A DNA stretch of 64,000 nt, from contig CAVPVD010000003.1 of the NCBI GenBank assembly GCA_963709155.1, forward strand, positions 496,001 through 560,000, given 5' to 3'. Source of the stretch: Bog-159 sp963709155 (GTDB taxonomy: Bacteria > Acidobacteriota > Terriglobia > Bryobacterales > Bryobacteraceae). Under the pieces are notes generated by a model. It did not search any database. It saw only the letters and a program-made list of their open reading frames with translations, and was not told the origin of the DNA. Numbering within the stretch: position 1 is the stretch's first letter; every line of letters begins with the position of its first letter. Shown here piece by piece: positions 58,584 to 64,000 of this stretch. The position numbers and the translations under genes were made by a program.

Positions 58584-59339
58584 ATGAAAACGCCGCCGGT
58601 CGTGTCGCAGCAGGATTGGGAAGCTGCACGCCAGCAACTGCTCGCGAAGGAAAAAGCCTTCACCCATTCCCGAGACGCGCTGGCCGCCGAACGCCGGCGG
58701 ATGCCTTGGGTTGAGGTGGACAAGAAGTACGAGTTCGACGGACCGCGGGGCAGGGTCGGCCTGCGTGATTTGTTCGAAGGCCGCCGTCAGTTGATCGTGT
58801 ATCGCGCCTTCTTCGAGCCCGGGGTGTTCGGCTGGCCCGAGCACGCCTGCCGGGGCTGCTCCCTGGGCGCCGATCAGGTCTCCCACCTGTCCCATCTGAA
58901 CGCGCGCGATACCACGCTGGCCTACGCCTCACGCGCGCCGCAGGCGGATATCGCGCGCCTGAAGGCCCGGATGGGCTGGGAGATGCCCTGGTACACCATG
59001 ACCGACAGCTTCGACAAAGACTTCGGCGTGGACGAGTGGCACGGCCACAACGTCTTCTTCCGCGATGGCGAGCGCGTGTTCCGCACGTACTTCATTAACA
59101 GTCGCGGCGACGAGGCCATGGGGAGTATCTGGAGCTATCTGGACATCACGCCGCTCGGCCGTCAGGAGACTTGGGAGGACTCGCCGGAGGGTTACCCCCA
59201 GACCCCGCCGTACAAGTGGTGGAACTGGCACGACAGCTACGCCGCCGAGGCCGCGCCCGACCCGCAGTGGGTGGACATTATCACCGACCCGGCGGGGGCC
59301 GCCTTGCGCAGGCGGGATGCAGAGGCGAAGGGGAAGTAA
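58584..59339 (+). CDS. DUF899 family thioredoxin-like protein
   Basis: 251 aa. VSQQDWEAARQQLLAKEKAFTHSRDALAAERRRMPWVEVDKKYEFDGP.G...LRDLFEGRRQLIVYRAFFEPG, ACRGCSLGADQVSHLSHLNARDTTLAYASRAP, MGWEMPWYTMTDSFDKDFGVDEWHG.NVFFRDG.RVFRTYFINSRGDEAMGSIWSYLDITPLGRQE. This is the complete DUF899 (thioredoxin-fold) signature, including the CRGC pair. Cytoplasmic. Probably a redox protein; the substrate is unknown. Length is normal for the family. Confidence 0.9.
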   Translation: MKTPPVVSQQDWEAARQQLLAKEKAFTHSRDALAAERRRMPWVEVDKKYEFDGPRGRVGLRDLFEGRRQLIVYRAFFEPGVFGWPEHACRGCSLGADQVSHLSHLNARDTTLAYASRAPQADIARLKARMGWEMPWYTMTDSFDKDFGVDEWHGHNVFFRDGERVFRTYFINSRGDEAMGSIWSYLDITPLGRQETWEDSPEGYPQTPPYKWWNWHDSYAAEAAPDPQWVDIITDPAGAALRRRDAEAKGK

Positions 59340-59354
59340 GGAAGGGAAAAATTG

Positions 59355-59405
59355 TGGGGCGGGCTATCCAGCCCGCAGCCGGCTTTCAGCCGGCTTGCCC
59401 GCCCT
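59355..59405. repeat. Family B repeat, inverted
   Basis: GGGGCGGGCTATCCAGCCCGC, GCCGGCTTTCAGCCGGC and GCCCGCCCTCC, 15 bp after the DUF899 stop. Confidence 0.7.
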
Positions 59406-59468
59406 CCTGTCTTCCCACTGTCTTCGTAATTCGATAAAATAATAAACGGTCGATCGGAGGGTGAACGC

Positions 59469-59858
59469 ATGGCAATGCAAGTTTGCATGGGAGCCTCGAT
59501 GATGTGCACATTCGGCGCGGCGCCGAGCTCCCTGGTGGTGCTGCCGGTAAACAAGACGTTTACCAGCGAGGTGCCGGACGCCAACATCATGGACCACGTG
59601 CCGATGGAGAACATTATGCCATTCGGCGTGTGCATGTCTATCGCAAACCCGGAGGTAGCCTCGGCGACCGCCGCTGCCCTGGGCGTGCTCACGCCCATGC
59701 CCTGTATCCCGAATACTCCGGCGCCATGGGTTCCGGGCGCGCCTACGGTGCTGCTGGGAAATATGCCGACCCTGGACAACACATCCGAACTCATGTGTAT
59801 CTGGGGCGGCGTGATCACCTTTGTCACACCTGGCGAATTTACCGTAATGGTGCCGTAA
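59469..59858 (+). CDS. DUF4280/PAAR-like spike protein
   Basis: 129 aa: MAMQVCMGASMMCTFGAAPSSLVVLPVNKTF, then NIMDHVPMENIMPFGVCMSIANPEVASATAAALGVLTPMPCIPNTPAPWVPGAPTVLLGNMPTLDNTSELMCIWGGVITFVTPGEF. This is the pattern of DUF4280 (PAAR-like) proteins, with short Cys/Pro/Met repeats making a cone that caps the VgrG spike in type VI-like systems. It sits opposite the VgrG island, with 11 bp between its stop and the lipase stop, so it is encoded on the other strand from its presumed partner. Confidence 0.85.
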   Translation: MAMQVCMGASMMCTFGAAPSSLVVLPVNKTFTSEVPDANIMDHVPMENIMPFGVCMSIANPEVASATAAALGVLTPMPCIPNTPAPWVPGAPTVLLGNMPTLDNTSELMCIWGGVITFVTPGEFTVMVP

Positions 59859-59869
59859 GAGGCGGCCTT

Positions 59870-61327
59870 TCAGGTCGTGGCCTGACTGTCGGTGGACCAA
59901 TCCGACGGGTCGGGCGGATTCCCGCTATCGGTGTTTCCGCTATCGCCCGATGCCACCTGGCCTGAGCTGTCGGCGGTACTGGAATCCGTGGACTGGCTGC
60001 CGCCGTCGGAGCTATCCGCGACAGTCTGGCTTGGCGGCGGAAAATCGCCCGGCGCGCTGACGCAGCCCAAACTAATGAGCAGCATCTGCTCGATGATGTT
60101 CCGCACATCGGTGCTTGACGGACCGAATGCGGCGGCGTGGTCTACGCCGGTCACCTGGACCTGCTTCTTGCTGCGGTCCATGATCAACTCATGGCCGGTC
60201 ACGTCGGTGGATGTTTCGGCCGCGGAAAAGAGGGCGCTCGCGCTGGTCCCCGGAACCGTGCCGTCGCCTTCGGCGCGCCGCTGCATCTGGACACTGGCCG
60301 CGCCGCCCAGAACAACGCCGCCGGCAGTTGCGGTGTTGAAGCGGACGGCCATATCGGTGGTCAAGCCGGTGCTGTAGATCGCCCAAGTATTGGCGTGCTT
60401 CCAAAGGCCCAGCCCGGCGTGGAAAGTGTCGGATTCCGACATGCGCGCTCTCAGATCCGTTAGCGGCGTGGGAGTGACTTTGGTGAGTACGCCGGCCACC
60501 GACCACCAGACATTGGGAGGCTCCGTTGCCGACAGATACCAGGGGAACATGGGGCCGTTCCAGGCTGTCGCGGGCGTCACGCGATCGTCCCACAACCAGT
60601 CCACGCCGCCGGTGTCCCGATAATTATTATTCGGGATTAATTCGCAGGGCCCGCGCAGACCGCTGAGCACGGTGGCGAAGTCGCGCGCGTTGGTGCCTTG
60701 AATCCAGGACAGCGCCTGGCCGCCGTCGATGGACTTAATCGCGCCGGTGTACATCCGCCGGTAAAATACCGCGGCGCCCGTGGCAGGCTGCACTACGTGG
60801 ATCACACCCGACAGTTTGCCCGCATTTCCGGAGGACTGCAGACATGAGCGGCACACGATGCCGCCCATACTGTGGCTGATCAGGATAAAGTTCTCGGCGG
60901 TCTCCTGCGCCAGGATAGTCGTAATCTGCGTATCGAGGGCGTTGCCCGAGTCCTTGTTGCTCTGCCGCCAATCGTAACCGACGGCGTAGACGGGGCAGGT
61001 CGCGCATAAAGTACTAAGCCCTACCAGGTGCCGCAAGAAGTCCACGTAGAAGCCGGAGGCGACGCCCGCATAGCCGTGTTGTGTCTCCGCGGCGGACAGG
61101 CCGCTGTTGCTGGTCATCACGGTGGCAGGCGCGCGAAAGCCCATTTCCTGGCGCGCCTTCTCCGCGGAAATGCGCACCCAGTGAAACATCGCCCAGGAGC
61201 TATCCGGGTCCCAGTCCTCGTTAACATTGGGGAAGTGGAGCCGGCTGCCCATCACGCCGGGCACAAAGATGATCGGCACTTTGCGCGTACTGAGTATGTT
61301 GCTGCCTTGCTTGACGACCAATGCCAT
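59870..61327 (-). CDS. LCAT/PGAP1-like alpha/beta hydrolase, candidate T6SS lipase effector
   Basis: 485 aa, no signal peptide. KVPIIFVPGVMGSRLHFPN at the start, VYAVGYDWRQSNKDSG, the nucleophile elbow FILISHSMGGIVCRSCLQ (Ser 153), then the acid in RRAEGDGTVPG and a late VTGVDHAAAFG (His). The catalytic order matches LCAT-like lipases. A 50-residue Ser/Asp/Gly-rich tail (ADSSDGGSQSTDSSTADSSG..) ends the protein. It is the last gene of the VgrG operon, separated from the adaptor gene by 3 bp, as for Tle-type phospholipase effectors. No clear immunity gene is seen. Confidence 0.8.
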   Translation of the reverse strand: MALVVKQGSNILSTRKVPIIFVPGVMGSRLHFPNVNEDWDPDSSWAMFHWVRISAEKARQEMGFRAPATVMTSNSGLSAAETQHGYAGVASGFYVDFLRHLVGLSTLCATCPVYAVGYDWRQSNKDSGNALDTQITTILAQETAENFILISHSMGGIVCRSCLQSSGNAGKLSGVIHVVQPATGAAVFYRRMYTGAIKSIDGGQALSWIQGTNARDFATVLSGLRGPCELIPNNNYRDTGGVDWLWDDRVTPATAWNGPMFPWYLSATEPPNVWWSVAGVLTKVTPTPLTDLRARMSESDTFHAGLGLWKHANTWAIYSTGLTTDMAVRFNTATAGGVVLGGAASVQMQRRAEGDGTVPGTSASALFSAAETSTDVTGHELIMDRSKKQVQVTGVDHAAAFGPSSTDVRNIIEQMLLISLGCVSAPGDFPPPSQTVADSSDGGSQSTDSSTADSSGQVASGDSGNTDSGNPPDPSDWSTDSQATT

Positions 61328-61330
61328 AGT

Positions 61331-62191
61331 TCACCTGGAAGGTTGCACGCTCTCGATTAGCTTTTGAAAGGCCGTTTCCATCTCTGTCGATCCCGCCGGG
61401 GCGCGCCCGGCTATATGTACGACGATGCCGCCGGCGAGGGTCAGATGCGCGCGGCGGACCTCTTCCTGCGGCGGGGCGCCGGGATCGTGGGATGTGACTG
61501 AGTAAGTCAAAATCGGGCCTTCCGCAGTGGCACTGCGGAAGTAGGTTTGCTGGGTCTCGCCGAGTTCGGCTCCACGCGCGGAATCCTGGGCTTTCTCCGC
61601 GGCCTCGGAGGGAGGGCGGTTGGCCGGATCGTTCGCGTATGCGCTCAGCACCAGGGTGGCTCCGTCCTTGGCGGCGAACTGGTAGGTGGGTGGCGGCGCC
61701 AGGGCGGCCGGCACATCCAGACTCATACGCTCGGCCCATCGCCTGACAAAATCGGGAGGCGAAGAAGACGGCGGCTCTTTGCGCGCGGGCACCACGCTGC
61801 TCAGAATGTGCGCGAAGCGCTCCGCGGCTTTTTCGTCGTCCGCCAGGGCCGCATAGGAAATCTGCAGATAAGTGTCGGGCATGGGAAGGGCGACTGCCCA
61901 GCGCTCCCGATAGGAAACGCCGGCGTCCTCGAACGTGAACCACAGCATGCGGCCCGGCAGGCCATCCACACGCGTATCTTGTTCGCCTTCCACTTTCACG
62001 GGAGCCGGAACCATCTCCAGGTTGTCCCGCCGGGTGGCCAGCAGCGAATGCAGATCGCGGGCCTCGGGCGGCCGCGCGCCGAAAGTGACCGTGAGCAATT
62101 CCTGTCTCTTGCGGTCCTTAAAGGTGTAGTTCGTTATATCCTCGAAGCCTTGCGGGGCCTCGAAACTGAATCGGTTGACACTAATACGCAT
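61331..62191 (-). CDS. DcrB/DUF1795 EagR-like T6SS adaptor
   Basis: 286 aa from the ATG at 62191 (MRISVNRFSFEAPQGFEDITNYTFKD), which has GGAAGAGGA 4 bases upstream. A longer frame to 62302 would add a hydrophobic leader, but the strong ribosome site favours the internal start. Two DcrB-like halves are visible (11-145; 165-286, FVRRWAERMSLDVPAALAPPPTYQFAAKDG). DUF1795 EagR proteins chaperone the transmembrane segments of T6SS effectors onto VgrG (family knowledge). Next gene downstream is the lipase. Confidence 0.75.
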   Translation of the reverse strand: MRISVNRFSFEAPQGFEDITNYTFKDRKRQELLTVTFGARPPEARDLHSLLATRRDNLEMVPAPVKVEGEQDTRVDGLPGRMLWFTFEDAGVSYRERWAVALPMPDTYLQISYAALADDEKAAERFAHILSSVVPARKEPPSSSPPDFVRRWAERMSLDVPAALAPPPTYQFAAKDGATLVLSAYANDPANRPPSEAAEKAQDSARGAELGETQQTYFRSATAEGPILTYSVTSHDPGAPPQEEVRRAHLTLAGGIVVHIAGRAPAGSTEMETAFQKLIESVQPSR

Positions 62192-62324
62192 GGGTTCCTC
62201 TTCCGCGTGCGGCGGCGGCCCGGATCGCCGGCCCGCCTGGCCGGGTAGTCCGGCGCACAGCAACAGGCAGGCGACGGCGGACCTGAATAACGGCTGTTCC
62301 AAATGGCCTCACGGTACGGACGGG

Positions 62325-62951
62325 TCAGCTCCCGGCCGCGGTTTTAAGGGCGTCCTTGGTCGGTTGGTCGGCCTGGCCGCTCTGCGTCAGGTTATTGCTC
62401 TTCTGAAATCCCGCCAGCGCCCTGGTGGTCGCATCGTCCAGGTTTCCCGTGATATCGCCATTGTAGAAGCCCAGATTCTTTAAGCGGCCCTGGATTCCGC
62501 TGACCTCGTCCACGGGGTCCAGACACCCCAGATTCAGGGGATATTGGTCGCCCGTGTCCGGAAGCGTCAGATTGCCCTGCTTCGCGTCCGGCGAGATAGG
62601 TACTTCAAGCGATCCATCGCCGCCGGTCATGCCCTGGGTGGTTTTACCGTCGATCGTCACGATGTACTTCACATTGGCGCGAGGCTGCCCGTTATTCAGC
62701 AACTTCAGTTTGAGCTTGGCGGGAACTCCTTTCAACGTATAACTGTGGGTCTGATCGTGGGCCGCATTGTCCTGTTTGACCGTCTTGTCGGGAATGAAGA
62801 CCACATCCCCGGGAAACAGGACGTTCTGGTCCTGGCGCTTGGCCTTCAAGGCCGCATTGTTCGCGTGATTCCAAATGGTATCCGGAGCGAATCCGAATTG
62901 CATCGCGATGCTGTTGATGCAGTCTCCCTGCTGCGCAGTGTAGTTCGGCAT
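62325..62951 (-). CDS. LysM / peptidoglycan-binding protein of the VgrG island
   Basis: 208 aa. Residues 1-55 are a LysM-like module (MPNYTAQQGDCINSIAMQFGFAPDTIWNHANNAALKAKR..NVLFPGDVVFIP); 70-140 a small beta domain (TLKGVPAKLKLKLLNNGQPRANVKYIVTIDGKTTQGMTGGDGSLEVPIS); 150-208 a PG_binding_1 module (VSGIQGRLKNLGFYNGDITGNLDDATTRALAGFQKSNNLTQSGQ). No signal peptide, so delivery with VgrG is the likely route. It begins 6 bp after the VgrG stop. Confidence 0.85.
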   Translation of the reverse strand: MPNYTAQQGDCINSIAMQFGFAPDTIWNHANNAALKAKRQDQNVLFPGDVVFIPDKTVKQDNAAHDQTHSYTLKGVPAKLKLKLLNNGQPRANVKYIVTIDGKTTQGMTGGDGSLEVPISPDAKQGNLTLPDTGDQYPLNLGCLDPVDEVSGIQGRLKNLGFYNGDITGNLDDATTRALAGFQKSNNLTQSGQADQPTKDALKTAAGS

Positions 62952-62957
62952 AGGCTT

Positions 62958-64000
62958 CTATCCCCAGGCGTCCTGGTCCCGATTGGGGAACGTCACTTGG
63001 GAGGAACCCGGATCGAGATTCGTCACTTTGGCGGATCCCTTGTCGTCCGTGGTGCCTTCGGAAACCGTACCGTCCGGGTGCACAATCCGGTAAGGTTCGC
63101 CGGTAATCGGGCTGCCGTCTTCTCCGGAAAGCTGGATGGCGACGAAATGCGTCTTGTCCTGATTGTCGGGCGAATTGGGATCGTGCGCGGGTGCATTCGA
63201 GGCGGGCGACTGCGCCGGGGGCGGGTCGCTGTACATGGTTGCCGGGGGGGGCGGCGGCGGGGCCGCCGCGGCCGCCGGCGAGGCAGCGGCCGGGGCGGAA
63301 GCCGGACTAATGTCTGTCAGCGACATGCTGACGGGTGTAGCCGCCGTGCCGGGCGTGACCGTGGTGGTCTGCCCCGGACCGGTATCCGACGCATTGGTCG
63401 CGTCGGTCGGCGACAACGGCGAGACCAAAGATCCGGGGCTGCCCGAAAGGGCCGCCCCGCCGCTGTTGATCTGCACCAGGGTGCCGAAGATGGTTACGCC
63501 GCTGGAATCGATCGTAATGAAATTGCCTCCGACACTGAGGGTCAGCCCGGTCGAGGCTTCGATCACCACCTGCATGGCCTTCAGGTAGAGATTCTGGGTC
63601 ACCTGGCTCGAATGATTGCCGCTAAACTGTTCGATCACGTCGCCGGTTACGGCCAACGAGTGCGAGCCGGTAATCGAAATCGCTTCTTTGCCGCTAATGG
63701 TCAGGTGGTGATCGCGGCCGATTTTCTCAATGTGGTCGCGCGTCAAATCCAGGTGGCTGTCGCGGCCTGTTTTCTCGAGTTTGTCGCGCACGATCACCAG
63801 GTGGCGGTCCTCGCCGATCCACTCCCTGCGATCGTTCAGGATTTTCATATCCATGTCTTTCTGGCCATGGATGAAGATCTGCTCGCTGCCCTTATTGTCT
63901 TCGAAGCGGAGCTCGTTGAAACCGCCGCCGCCTTTGCTGCTCATCGATTTCCAGGTGCTTTGGGTCTGGTTATCCGGCAGCGTATAGGGCGGCATCTGGT
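62958..64000 (-). CDS. vgrG: VgrG/T6SS spike protein, C-terminal part
   Basis: 347 residues are in the window and the frame is open at the right edge (codon Q before MPPYTLPDNQT), so the N-terminal gp27 part lies outside. The start has the VgrG joint: LPDNQTQSTWKSMSSKGGGGFNELRFEDNKGSEQIFIHGQKDMD, RHLVIVRDKLEKTGRDSHL, then the beta-helix spike (SITGSHSLAVTGDVIEQFSGNHSSQVTQNLYLKAMQVVIEASTGLTLSVGGNFITIDSSGV). A Pro/Ala-rich linker (APAAASPAAAAAPPPPPPA) joins a C-terminal domain of about 90 residues (FVAIQLSGEDGSPITGEPYRIVHPDGTVSEGTTDDKG), similar to carboxypeptidase-like beta domains that hold effectors. Confidence 0.9.
   Translation of the reverse strand, partial: QMPPYTLPDNQTQSTWKSMSSKGGGGFNELRFEDNKGSEQIFIHGQKDMDMKILNDRREWIGEDRHLVIVRDKLEKTGRDSHLDLTRDHIEKIGRDHHLTISGKEAISITGSHSLAVTGDVIEQFSGNHSSQVTQNLYLKAMQVVIEASTGLTLSVGGNFITIDSSGVTIFGTLVQINSGGAALSGSPGSLVSPLSPTDATNASDTGPGQTTTVTPGTAATPVSMSLTDISPASAPAAASPAAAAAPPPPPPATMYSDPPPAQSPASNAPAHDPNSPDNQDKTHFVAIQLSGEDGSPITGEPYRIVHPDGTVSEGTTDDKGSAKVTNLDPGSSQVTFPNRDQDAWG

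Noticed and set aside
62191..62302. Longer start for the DcrB-like gene giving a hydrophobic leader
   Set aside because: A strong ribosome site precedes the ATG at 62191, and EagR-type adaptors are cytoplasmic; the longer start cannot be excluded.

Overview
The window is high-GC bacterial DNA that looks like a soil Acidobacteriota chromosome of the Solibacter/Bryobacterales type. This is inferred from gene content. There are long secreted GloVer-type and FG-GAP beta-propeller proteins, an ECF sigma factor next to a Ser/Thr kinase with a C-terminal PD40 propeller, the ANR.NA..STGP family of small proteins, and many hairpin-forming intergenic repeats. No rRNA, tRNA or CRISPR array was seen.

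Layout. 0-9 kb: end of malQ, a secreted FG-GAP protein, a DMP19-type protein, an M20 amidohydrolase, and a NarX/NarL-like two-component pair. 9-14 kb: a 1148-aa GloVer/FG-GAP fusion and a radical SAM/SPASM enzyme. 14-21 kb: ECF sigma factor, PD40 Ser/Thr kinase, and two copies of a secreted NHL-like propeller made by a local duplication that also copied the kinase 3' end. 21-33 kb: a REP-truncated GloVer gene, a PQQ-like propeller, an exported RraA-like protein, priA, an unrecognised two-gene operon, a Tat-exported Hyi-like protein, a 708-aa FG-GAP protein and a REP-associated tyrosine transposase (RAYT) bracketed by its repeats. 33-40 kb: metH, a predicted toxin-antitoxin-chaperone (TAC) operon, and an NAD-type isocitrate dehydrogenase. 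40-48 kb: an IS1380-family transposase and a roughly 2073-aa repeat adhesin, enclosed by a 39-bp direct repeat. 48-59 kb: carboxylesterase, ABC-F ATPase, a possible ADP-ribosyltransferase, RNase H-like exonuclease with TPR-like tail, GT39-type transferase, nucleoside hydrolase and DUF899. 59.4-64 kb: a VgrG island with PAAR-like spike protein, lipase, DcrB/EagR-like adaptor and LysM protein.

The most interesting system is the TAC operon at 36.9-38.4 kb (MqsR-like toxin, MqsA-like antitoxin, SecB-like chaperone). The toxin is recognised only after allowing for a one-base frameshift. The same kind of one-base break occurs in six other genes (response regulator, small operon gene, adhesin, esterase, nucleoside hydrolase, small exported ORF), eight breaks in all. 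Each is repaired by one base and several lie in short G/C runs, so the assembly may carry indel errors and these genes should not be called dead without read-level checking.

Intergenic space is dominated by short imperfect palindromes (families A-D below). They sit between genes, cap truncated genes, and in one case are interrupted by a 155-bp MITE with a 6-bp target duplication.
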